NCBI GenBank assembly: GCA_947477885.1
Contig: CANJUD010000010.1
Location: 1 to 64,000, forward strand
Source: Bacteroidota bacterium
GTDB taxonomy: Bacteria > Bacteroidota > Bacteroidia > UKL13-3
Length of the DNA stretch: 64,000 bases
Direction of reading: 5' to 3'
In this document: positions 8,476 through 16,027 of the stretch, piece after piece
Layout of the letters: each line of letters opens with the position of its first letter
Numbering within the stretch: the first letter of the stretch is position 1
Position numbers and translations under genes: made by a program
Notes under the pieces: generated by a model
What the model was told of the DNA's origin: nothing
The model's input: only the letters and a program-made list of their open reading frames with translations
The model's database searches: none

Positions 8476-9504
8476 ATGAACCTTAAAACAAAGAGAAATA
8501 TTTCAACCCTTTGTCTGCTAACGCTTTTTATTTGCAATTGTAAAAACGATAGGCTCGATATTAGGGTGGATGAAGAAGCCTATAAACCAACCATAGTGCG
8601 GCTCGACGAGCGTATATGGAATATGAAGGAAGCAGATTTTTTTAAGTTCACCGATAGTTTAAAAAAAGCAGACCCGAATTTTTTTTATGGCTGGGCATCG
8701 CAAGTTGTGCTTAGTCAAAATCCAGATATGCCCCAAGCTTTGGTGCTCGATTCATTCAAACATTTCTATTTTCATAATTACCCCATGCGTAATTTGATGA
8801 AGGACGTGCATGAGAAGTTTAAAGACCTGAAACAACTAGACAAAGTAGGAGCAGCAGTATATAGCAGGTTCAAATACTATTTTCCACAAGGCCAACTCCC
8901 AGCCCTTATCACTGTAGTTAATGGAATGAGAGCTTATGGAGGCGTGTTCGAAAAAGCTATCTGTTTTAGCCTCGACCATTTCCTAGGTGCCGACCATCCT
9001 CTTTATAAAGCCTTGCCCGATTTGCCCAAGTACTTATACCAAAAATATAGCCCAGAATATTTCGGCAAACGGATTGCAGATGGCTTGTTTGAATTTACTT
9101 TTGGTGGAGTTGGGCAAAGCCCTGTATTTATGCAACAAATGATTTTGAGCGGAATGCAACAATATTATATAGATGCAATGTTGCCCAATGAACATGACAG
9201 TATTAGAAGAGAATACGCAGCAATGCAATTAAAGTGGTTGCAGCAAAATGAGAAGCAGGTTTGGGAACATTTCGCCTCTCAAAAATTATTCTATAGCAAC
9301 GACAAAGAAAAAACCGAACGCTATTTTGCCGATGGCCCATTCACCCAAGGATTGCCCAATGAGTCAGCCCCACGACTTGGAATTTGGGTGGGCTATAAAA
9401 TTGTGAAAAAGTATATGGATACCCATGAGGATGTGACCTTGGAAATGTTGCTGAAAGAGAAAGATTACAATAAAATATTTACGGAATCGGGGTATAAGCC
9501 TTAG
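8476..9504 (+). CDS. gldB: Gliding motility lipoprotein GldB
   Basis: A 342-residue lipoprotein precursor with a short hydrophobic signal ending in FICNC (C20 or C22 could be lipidated). The body carries the GldB pattern: a LITVVNGMRAYGG strand, LDHFLGADHPLY, LPKYLYQKYSPEYF, and near the C-terminus PNESAPRLGIWVGYKIVKKYM and an SGYKP-type end. GldB is needed for gliding in Flavobacterium and is thought to support function of the T9SS/gliding apparatus. The usual neighbour gldC is not next to it. A 7-bp-period array begins at the stop codon. Confidence 0.9.
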   Translation: MNLKTKRNISTLCLLTLFICNCKNDRLDIRVDEEAYKPTIVRLDERIWNMKEADFFKFTDSLKKADPNFFYGWASQVVLSQNPDMPQALVLDSFKHFYFHNYPMRNLMKDVHEKFKDLKQLDKVGAAVYSRFKYYFPQGQLPALITVVNGMRAYGGVFEKAICFSLDHFLGADHPLYKALPDLPKYLYQKYSPEYFGKRIADGLFEFTFGGVGQSPVFMQQMILSGMQQYYIDAMLPNEHDSIRREYAAMQLKWLQQNEKQVWEHFASQKLFYSNDKEKTERYFADGPFTQGLPNESAPRLGIWVGYKIVKKYMDTHEDVTLEMLLKEKDYNKIFTESGYKP

Positions 9505-9747
9505 TATAAAGTATCAAGTAGCTAGTATCTAGTATCAAGTAGAAGGAATAAAGACCAAAGACCAAATACAAATGATGAATGATGAAAGATGAATGGGCTG
9601 ACGCCAGATTTAATAAATATAGGAGAGAGACAAAAGACAAAAATGAATAAGGAGTAAGGACTAAGGAATATCAGGCGTCAGCACTTACTCCTTAGTCCTT
9701 AGTCCTTACCACTAAATACTTACCACTAATAACTAATGACTAAAAAA
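9503..9747. repeat. 35-unit heptanucleotide-period array filling the gldB-dxr spacer
   Basis: From the gldB stop (9502-9504) into the first codons of dxr, the sequence can be cut into 35 consecutive 7-mers without a slip. Adjacent units repeat or differ by one to three bases: AGTATCA and AGTATCT, then two AGACCAA, two TGATGAA, two GACAAAA, AGGAGTA and AGGACTA, two TTAGTCC, and TTACCAC twice. TGGGCTGACGCC is at 9594-9605 and its inverted form CAGGCGTCAGC at 9672-9682. TAAGGACTAAGGA (9655-9667) and TCCTTAGTCCTTA (9689-9701) form a perfect 13-bp inverted pair around the second core. The dxr ATG sits in the unit TAATGAC. Confidence 0.85.
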
Positions 9748-10890
9748 AAACATATAGCAATCCTTGGCAGCACAGGTTCAATTGGAACACAGGCTTTGGA
9801 AGTAATGCGGGAGCAGGAACATTTGTTCGAGGTGGAGGTACTTACTGCGGGTAGCAATGCCGATTTGCTGATTGAGCAAGCTATCGAGTTTCAGCCCAAT
9901 GCGGTGGTGATAGGAGATGCTACAAAATATCAACAGGTAAAGGATGCATTGAAACTGCAAGCTATAAAAGTATATAGTGGGAGTGATGCCATTGAGCAAG
10001 TAGTGCAAATGGAAACAATTGATATGGTGCTTACTGCCATGGTTGGTTTCTCAGGTTTAAAACCTACCATCGCAGCTATCAATGCAAAAAAGAATATAGC
10101 TTTAGCAAACAAAGAAACATTGGTAGTTGCTGGAAGTATTATAAGTAAACTGGCTATTGAAAATAAGGTTTCAATTATACCTGTTGATTCGGAGCACTCT
10201 GCTATTTTTCAGTGTTTGGTGGGCGAACCTCTGGAGCAAATTGAGAAAGTAATATTAACTGCGTCAGGCGGACCTTTTAGGGGAAAGGATAGGGAGTTTC
10301 TGGCTACTGTTACTAAGGCCCAAGCACTGAAACACCCCAACTGGACCATGGGTGCAAAGATTACAATCGACTCGGCCACACTAATGAATAAAGGATTGGA
10401 GTATATAGAAGCGAAGTGGTTATTTGGTTTGCAAAATAATCAAATTGATATTATAGTCCATCCGCAATCTATTATACATAGTTTGGTGCAGTTTGTTGAC
10501 GGAAGTTTGAAAGCCCAGATGGGTTTGCCAGATATGAAACTGCCCATACAATACGCTTTGGGATTCCCACAAAGATTGAAGAATGATTTCCCCCGATTTG
10601 ATTTTGCAAACTTCTCTTCGCTCAATTTTGAGAAACCGGATTATCATACATTCACCAATCTGCAACTCGCAATTGATGCTTGTGCAAAGGGAGGCAATGC
10701 AGCGTGTGTGCTCAATGCAGCCAATGAAGTAGTGGTCGATGCTTTTTTGCATGACAAGATTGGGTTTATACAAATGAGTGATATTATATCTGAGTGTTTG
10801 CAGAAAATCACATTCATATCAAGCCCCACTTTAAGTGATTTGTATCACACGGATGCCGAGTCCAGGATTCTTGCATCTGAACTGTGTTAG
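9736..10890 (+). CDS. dxr: 1-deoxy-D-xylulose 5-phosphate reductoisomerase
   Basis: A 384-residue enzyme of the MEP isoprenoid pathway that converts DXP to MEP with NADPH. The Rossmann motif GSTGSIG is at residues 11-17. The metal/substrate region PVDSEHSAIFQ, the flexible-loop segment SGGPFRG, HPNWTMGAKITID and MNKGLEYIEA are all present. Full length. The start ATG lies inside the heptamer array, with no Shine-Dalgarno-like sequence. It is followed by rseP in the same direction after 119 bp, a common Bacteroidota pairing. Confidence 0.96.
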   Translation: MTKKKHIAILGSTGSIGTQALEVMREQEHLFEVEVLTAGSNADLLIEQAIEFQPNAVVIGDATKYQQVKDALKLQAIKVYSGSDAIEQVVQMETIDMVLTAMVGFSGLKPTIAAINAKKNIALANKETLVVAGSIISKLAIENKVSIIPVDSEHSAIFQCLVGEPLEQIEKVILTASGGPFRGKDREFLATVTKAQALKHPNWTMGAKITIDSATLMNKGLEYIEAKWLFGLQNNQIDIIVHPQSIIHSLVQFVDGSLKAQMGLPDMKLPIQYALGFPQRLKNDFPRFDFANFSSLNFEKPDYHTFTNLQLAIDACAKGGNAACVLNAANEVVVDAFLHDKIGFIQMSDIISECLQKITFISSPTLSDLYHTDAESRILASELC

Positions 10891-11009
10891 TACCGAAACG
10901 TAGATTTTTTTACTTCAAAAGGAGATATTACAAATTGTTCATTGGAGGCAATGCCCTAATTTCGTGCATTAATTTTTGCAATAAAAATAACAATATAAAT
11001 ATATAAAAA

Positions 11010-12338
11010 ATGAATTATTTAATAATGGCTTCCCAAATGTTATTAGGATTATCAATCTTAATTGTATTACATGAGTTGGGGCATTTTTTGGCGGCGAGAG
11101 CATTTGGAATTAAAGTAGAAAAGTTTTATTTATTTTTCGATGCATGGGGATTCAAATTGTTTTCTTTCAAACGTGGCGATACAGAATATGGAATGGGTTG
11201 GTTGCCCCTAGGCGGCTATGTGAAAATAGCAGGAATGATAGATGAAAGCATGGACAAAGAAGCCATGAAAAAACCTGCTGAACCATGGGAGTTTCGCTCT
11301 AAACCAGCTTGGCAAAGACTGATTGTAATGCTAGGTGGCGTAACAGTAAACTTTGTGTTGGGTATCTTTATTTTTTGGATGCTGTTTTATGTGAATGGAG
11401 ATAATCACCTGCCAATGAAGAATATGAAGCACGGTATCGTTGCTGAAAAACTTGGAAAAGAATTAGGTTTCAAAACAGGAGATATGATTACTGGCGTGCA
11501 GGGCAGAAACATCAAATATTATGATGAGCTTTTCAAAACAGATTTATTGTATGGCGACGCTAGTATTATTGTGAGCATCTATCGTGATGGTAAGGATACT
11601 GCGATAACACTTCCCAAAGATTTTCTTAACAAACTTACCGAAAGTACTAAAGGTGGTTTTATACATCCCCGCTCTGCATTTAAAGTGGGCGAGTTAGTTG
11701 ATGGCGAATATGCTAAAAAAGCTGGAATTGAAAAAGGAGATGTTATACTAAAAGTAGCAAGCGATACTATTATATATGATGATCATTTTGTAACAGCATT
11801 AGCCAAATACAAAGACAAAACCGTGGACTTGCTTGTGCTTAGAAATGGTAAACAGATTACCTTGCCCTGTAAAGTAGATGCAGAAGGCAAGATTGGGATT
11901 ATGCGTGAATTTGAAGAATTTGAGCAAGATCACATTGAATATAATTTGGCCGAATCATTCACGGCAAGTGTAACCAAAGGTGTTTCCACTATTACTGATA
12001 ATCTTAAAGGATTTGGTAAAATATTCTCAGGCGAAGTATCTGCATCAAACTCAGTACAAGGCCCAATTGGTATCATGAAATTTTATGGCGATGCTTGGGA
12101 CTGGACAAAGTTCTGGTCACTCACCGCTATGATATCTATGGTGCTTGCATTTATGAACTTACTTCCCATACCTGCACTTGATGGGGGCCATGTAGTGTTC
12201 CTATTAATAGAAATGATTATCCGCCGCCCGTTAAGCGAAAAGATTTTGGAAAGAGCACAAGTAATCGGTATGATTATTCTGCTCACACTAATGGTGTTGA
12301 TATTTGGGAATGATATCTGGAAAACGTTTATAAAATAG
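11010..12338 (+). CDS. rseP: RIP metalloprotease RseP (site-2 protease)
   Basis: A 442-residue integral membrane zinc protease. HELGH (residues 21-25) supplies two zinc ligands and the catalytic Glu, and the C-terminal NLLPIPALDGGHV motif supplies the Asp ligand. One or two PDZ-like regions lie between about residues 110 and 290. Transmembrane segments are visible near the N-terminus, at about 105-130 and in the last 100 residues. It probably cleaves anti-sigma factors or signal-peptide remnants inside the membrane. A strong terminator follows at 12397. Confidence 0.95.
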   Translation: MNYLIMASQMLLGLSILIVLHELGHFLAARAFGIKVEKFYLFFDAWGFKLFSFKRGDTEYGMGWLPLGGYVKIAGMIDESMDKEAMKKPAEPWEFRSKPAWQRLIVMLGGVTVNFVLGIFIFWMLFYVNGDNHLPMKNMKHGIVAEKLGKELGFKTGDMITGVQGRNIKYYDELFKTDLLYGDASIIVSIYRDGKDTAITLPKDFLNKLTESTKGGFIHPRSAFKVGELVDGEYAKKAGIEKGDVILKVASDTIIYDDHFVTALAKYKDKTVDLLVLRNGKQITLPCKVDAEGKIGIMREFEEFEQDHIEYNLAESFTASVTKGVSTITDNLKGFGKIFSGEVSASNSVQGPIGIMKFYGDAWDWTKFWSLTAMISMVLAFMNLLPIPALDGGHVVFLLIEMIIRRPLSEKILERAQVIGMIILLTLMVLIFGNDIWKTFIK

Positions 12339-12340
12339 TT

Positions 12341-12387
12341 GACTTCGGCTCCGCTCAGTCACCACCTGGCTTAGCGAAGTCGACGCC
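12341..12387. repeat. Pair of GAGCGGAG-type dispersed motifs in inverted orientation
   Basis: Two copies of the GAGCGAAGTCGAAG-type motif, one inverted (12341-12360) and one direct (12369-12387), stand head to head just behind rseP and could form a hairpin upstream of the true terminator. Confidence 0.55.
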
Positions 12388-12396
12388 AGCATATAT

Positions 12397-12452
12397 AATA
12401 AAGGCTAACTGTAATACAATTTGTGTATATATAGTTAGCCTTTATTGTTTTT
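12397..12452 (+). terminator. Intrinsic terminator after rseP
   Basis: AATAAAGGCTAACT (12397-12410) pairs perfectly with AGTTAGCCTTTATT (12433-12446), a 14-bp stem followed by a T-rich tail. The near-symmetrical arms could also work on the other strand. Confidence 0.88.
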
Positions 12453-12493
12453 AGTAAATAGGCAATTCAAATAGGCTGCATATATTTGCAGGG

Positions 12494-12570
12494 AATAGTA
12501 TTGAGTAGCTAGTATCTAGTAAATCATGCGTCAGCCCATTAATCATTAACCATTAACCATTAAAACTATG
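12494..12570. repeat. Heptanucleotide-period array before the CBS-type gene
   Basis: Eleven in-register 7-mers, including TTGAGTA, GCTAGTA and TCTAGTA, then CCATTAA, TCATTAA and two more CCATTAA. The inverted core GCGTCAGCCCA is at 12528-12538. The last unit AACTATG ends exactly with the start codon of the next gene. Confidence 0.78.
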
Positions 12571-13929
12571 TGGTATAACAATATTTTAGGAACAATCGGT
12601 AATACACCGTTGGTAAAATTAAATAAAATAGTAGCGGGTGTTCCGGGAACCATACTTGCAAAGGTTGAAACTTTCAATCCGGGCAATTCCATTAAAGACC
12701 GAATGGCTGTGAAAATGATTGAAGATGCAGAGAAAAGTGGGGTGTTAAAACCTGGCGGAACAATAGTAGAAGGAACAAGTGGAAACACGGGAATGGGACT
12801 GGCAATTGCAGCTGTTATCAAAGGCTATAAATGTATATTTGCTACTACTGATAAACAGTCGAAAGAGAAAACAGATATGTTAAAGGCTGTAGGTGCCGAA
12901 GTGATTGTTTGTCCAACCAATGTGGAACCTTCCGATCCGCGTTCTTATTATTCAGTTTCAAGAAGATTGGCTACTGAAATTCCGAATGGTTGGTATGTAA
13001 ATCAATATGATAATATGAGTAATACCGCCGCTCATTACGAACAAACGGGTCCCGAAATATGGGAGCAGACTGAGGGTAAAATCACACATTTATTAGTTGG
13101 TGTAGGAACGGGCGGAACAATATCAGGAACAGGAAAGTATTTAAAAGAAAAAAATCCTACTATTAAAGTTTGGGGTATCGATACCTATGGTTCAGTTTTG
13201 AAAAAATATAAAGACACAGGCATTTTTGACGAAGAAGAAATATATCCATATATAACAGAAGGAATAGGAGAGGATTTTTTGCCCAAAAATGTAGATTTTG
13301 AAGTGATAGATCTTTTTGAAAAAGTTACTGATATGGATGGGTTGATTATGACAAGAAGGATTGCTAAAGAGGAAGGTATCCTGGTGGGAAACTCTGCAGG
13401 TAGTGCAGTTGCTGGCTTATTACAATTAAAACATTTATTGAAGCCCAGCGATGTAGTTGTTATTATATTCCACGACCATGCAAGTCGTTATATGGGCAAA
13501 CCATTTAACGATGATTGGATGCGGGAACGTGGATTTTTGGATGAAGGAGTTCTCACAGCAAAAAGTATTATAGTACATAAAGATTTAAAACAATTTGTTA
13601 CTATAGGAAAAGATGCAATTTTGCAAGATGCAGTCAAACAAATGAAGGAATTGGACATCTCGCAAATTCCCGTGACCCATGGCGATGATATAGTGGGAAG
13701 TATTAGTGAAAGTATAGTATTAAGTCAGATATTGGATAATCCATATAATATAAATAATGCGGTTGAAAAAGTAATGGGCAAGCCATTCCCTGTAGTCGAT
13801 TTGAATACGCCCGCTGCGAAAATTTCGGGTATGATAAACAAGAAAAATTCGGCAGTATTGGTTAAGGATACAATTGGCCAAATGCATATCATCACCGAAT
13901 ACGATTTGATTAGAGCGATAGCAAATTAA
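12568..13929 (+). CDS. Cystathionine beta-synthase-type PLP enzyme with CBS domain pair
   Basis: A 453-residue protein. Residues 1-320 form a fold-type II PLP enzyme with K43 in NPGNSIKDRMA as the likely Schiff-base lysine, EGTSGNTG for substrate carboxylate binding, and GVGTGGTISGTG for the PLP phosphate. Residues from about 335 to 453 form two CBS motifs (Bateman module), as in cystathionine beta-synthase rather than plain cysteine synthase. It probably joins serine (or O-acetylserine) with homocysteine or sulfide. The exact substrate cannot be read from sequence. It is 32 bp upstream of an ECF sigma gene and may be co-transcribed with it. Confidence 0.88.
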   Translation: MWYNNILGTIGNTPLVKLNKIVAGVPGTILAKVETFNPGNSIKDRMAVKMIEDAEKSGVLKPGGTIVEGTSGNTGMGLAIAAVIKGYKCIFATTDKQSKEKTDMLKAVGAEVIVCPTNVEPSDPRSYYSVSRRLATEIPNGWYVNQYDNMSNTAAHYEQTGPEIWEQTEGKITHLLVGVGTGGTISGTGKYLKEKNPTIKVWGIDTYGSVLKKYKDTGIFDEEEIYPYITEGIGEDFLPKNVDFEVIDLFEKVTDMDGLIMTRRIAKEEGILVGNSAGSAVAGLLQLKHLLKPSDVVVIIFHDHASRYMGKPFNDDWMRERGFLDEGVLTAKSIIVHKDLKQFVTIGKDAILQDAVKQMKELDISQIPVTHGDDIVGSISESIVLSQILDNPYNINNAVEKVMGKPFPVVDLNTPAAKISGMINKKNSAVLVKDTIGQMHIITEYDLIRAIAN

Positions 13930-13961
13930 ATTCTTGTATTTACTTTTCGTCACTAGCAAAC

Positions 13962-14528
13962 ATGCAACCATCAAAACCACTTACGGACCAAGACCTTCTG
14001 GCAATGATGAAGACGGGCAATCAGCAAGCTTTGATAGAGTTGTATAAAATGTGTTACGAAAGCGTTAGAAACTATATTTTAAAAAACAACGGCAGCGATG
14101 ACGATGTTAAAGATACCGTGCAAGATGCATTGGTTATCACTTGGCAAAAATCGTTACAACCTGATTTCGAATTAACAGCAAAATATACCACTTATATATA
14201 TTCGGTTGCCAAGAATTTGTGGTGGAATAAACTGCGTAAAATGAACCGGGAAACTGGCTTGGATGACTTAGCTATAGAGCCTTCTGAGCAAGAGAGTGAG
14301 ACCAAGAAAATAGATTATAAGATATTGAAAAATTGCATGGACGAAATAGGAGATACCTGCAAGAAATTATTGGGATATTTTTATTTTGACGGTTATAATA
14401 TGAATGAAGTGGCCAAACTGATGGAGTTTGCAAATTCGGATACTGCTAAAGCAAAAAAATATCAGTGTTTAAAAAAATTAGAAGTAGTAGTTAAATCAAA
14501 AATTCGTAAAGAAGATATATTATATTAA
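13962..14528 (+). CDS. ECF-type RNA polymerase sigma factor
   Basis: A 188-residue sigma-70 family protein with only the two ECF modules. Region 2 covers about residues 25-95 and includes DDVKDTVQDALVITWQ (core binding and -10 recognition). Region 4 lies at about 115-175 as a helix-turn-helix (CKKLLGYFYFDGYNMNEVAKLM). A second gene starts one base after its stop and encodes a membrane protein with the layout of an anti-sigma factor, the usual arrangement for signal-controlled ECF systems. Target genes are unknown. Confidence 0.88.
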   Translation: MQPSKPLTDQDLLAMMKTGNQQALIELYKMCYESVRNYILKNNGSDDDVKDTVQDALVITWQKSLQPDFELTAKYTTYIYSVAKNLWWNKLRKMNRETGLDDLAIEPSEQESETKKIDYKILKNCMDEIGDTCKKLLGYFYFDGYNMNEVAKLMEFANSDTAKAKKYQCLKKLEVVVKSKIRKEDILY

Positions 14529-14529
14529 T

Positions 14530-15555
14530 TTGGAAAGTAAAGAACCAAATATTGAAGAAATAGAAAAATACGTTACTGGGCAGATGAGTGCATTCGATGC
14601 GGGCTTGTTCGAGGTAAGGATGAGCAACGACGAAATTTTGCGGGAGCAAACAGAATCACTGCGTATGGCTATAGAAGTCTCCAAACAATACAGAGCTCAT
14701 GAATTAAAACTATATATACAAAAGCATGCTCCAAAAGAATATAAAAATACTTTTTGGCAAACCACTATTATATATGCTGTTGCCGCATCTTTGGTTTTAT
14801 TATCAGTAAGTTATGGTATATTATTATACTTCGATAAAGACCTGAAACAAGTGGCACAGGGAGTAAAACTAAAGGATGGTTCGAAGCATGATAGTCCCAG
14901 CCGTTTGAACAGAAATAGGGAATTCAATAAAAATGAGATTGATTCGATAAGAGAAATTGATAATAATGTGATAGCTACTGAAAAGCCTGATTTTGCAAAT
15001 GATTCAATGGCAATATATGATAGTAAAGCTGAATTAGCCAATACGACCACTGTAAGTAAAGATATGGCGGGTAAAATGGTGGAAGATGTTCCTGCCAGTG
15101 TTGAAGCAGGGGATAACTTTAAAGTGCAAAGCGATGAATTGGTTTTGGATACAAACATTACTACCTATTTCGCAATGGAAGTAGTAAATCTGGAAAAGAA
15201 AGCTCTGAAAAAGAAAAGTATGACGCTTCCACAACAAAGCAATAATACTTATAAAGGTAATAATCAAAGTCCTTCATCAAACAGAGCGGATAATAACAAT
15301 GAATCTGATAAATCGATTGAGTACAAACCACAACAGATGCTCAATGTAGAGTTTTGGAAATCGCCAGTAAACTATAAAGGTTATCGTTATAATACAAAAA
15401 AATTGATTGTATACGGAATGAAAACTTCCGATTTTACACTGATAAAAGTGAAGGGAGTATTATATATAAAATCAGCTGGATTCTATTATAAGATTGAAGA
15501 AAATGACCGCTTCAATAATTTCTGGCCTGAGGCAATTTCGCCGGCGGAGGAATAA
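14530..15555 (+). CDS. Putative membrane anti-sigma factor or signal partner of the ECF sigma factor
   Basis: The gene begins at a TTG one base after the sigma stop; no ATG is near, and the reading MESKEPNIEEIEKYVTGQM looks like a genuine N-terminus. The 341-residue protein has a short cytoplasmic N-terminal region (about 1-75), one transmembrane helix at about 78-100, and a long low-complexity outer region rich in N, K and S. A more ordered end follows (VEFWKSPVNYKGYRYNTKKL). The size and topology fit an anti-sigma factor, but there is no clear zinc-binding HxxxCxxC motif. The assignment rests mainly on its position. Confidence 0.6.
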   Translation: MESKEPNIEEIEKYVTGQMSAFDAGLFEVRMSNDEILREQTESLRMAIEVSKQYRAHELKLYIQKHAPKEYKNTFWQTTIIYAVAASLVLLSVSYGILLYFDKDLKQVAQGVKLKDGSKHDSPSRLNRNREFNKNEIDSIREIDNNVIATEKPDFANDSMAIYDSKAELANTTTVSKDMAGKMVEDVPASVEAGDNFKVQSDELVLDTNITTYFAMEVVNLEKKALKKKSMTLPQQSNNTYKGNNQSPSSNRADNNNESDKSIEYKPQQMLNVEFWKSPVNYKGYRYNTKKLIVYGMKTSDFTLIKVKGVLYIKSAGFYYKIEENDRFNNFWPEAISPAEE

Positions 15556-15978
15556 TTATTTACGATTTATTTTTTGTCAGGTTGAGCGTTCCCGAATAAA
15601 TCCGAATCTTATTCGGATCGGGAGAAACATACGATATACGATTGGCTGTCGCCTGCTTACGCTTGTTATCCTGAGCGGAGTCGAAGCATTCTAACGCCTT
15701 ATTTTACTTACTGCCTGTGGTTGTGTCTTGTGACCAACCACAACTAGTAGGCAGATTTATTTAGGAACAAGGATTGCCGAAGCGGCGAACGGGGTTTAAC
15801 GAATGCAGATTTATAAAGTTGGTATGCTGAGCGAAGTCGAAGCATGCTTACGCCAAATAGCGGTACAAAATAATCGTAATTCGCAGTGATTCCGCTGCGG
15901 CGGATATCGAGGGGCGACAATCTAAGATACACATCGGTTCTTCTAGCCGTCTTCGATAAACTCAGACTGACAGCTTGC
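15556..15978. other. Gene-free region rich in dispersed repeats
   Basis: No credible coding sequence was found between the anti-sigma-like gene and the heptamer array before recG. The region holds a CCCGAAT palindrome, two TACGATW 7-mers, a CTGAGCGGAGTCGAAGC motif (15671-15687), a second copy at 15826-15843, and a hairpin at 15710-15754 with arms CTGCCT..GTGGTTG and CAACCAC..AGGCAG. A CTTCGATAAACTCAG motif near 15951 is of a type common in Bacteroidota spacers. Confidence 0.6.
15588..15621. repeat. Dispersed CCCGAAT...ATTCGGG palindrome
   Basis: An imperfect palindrome with arms TCCCGAAT and ATTCGG-at-CGGGA. The same element occurs as a perfect hairpin at 39800-39817 and inside the ABC-F gene at 48827-48847. 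Confidence 0.6.
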
Positions 15979-16027
15979 ACGAATTAATTCGTAATTCGTA
16001 ATTGATAATTCGTAATTTTGCCTAGCA
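15979..16027. repeat. Heptanucleotide-period array before recG
   Basis: Seven in-register 7-mers end at the recG ATG. They include AATTCGT three times, AATTGAT and AATTTTG. The last of these forms the -7-like box TAATTTTG at 16013-16020. Confidence 0.78.

Noticed and set aside
12481-12488. TATATTTG as promoter of the CBS-type gene
   Set aside because: It fits the -7 consensus but has no -33 element, and the heptamer array lies between it and the gene. I left it out as a feature.
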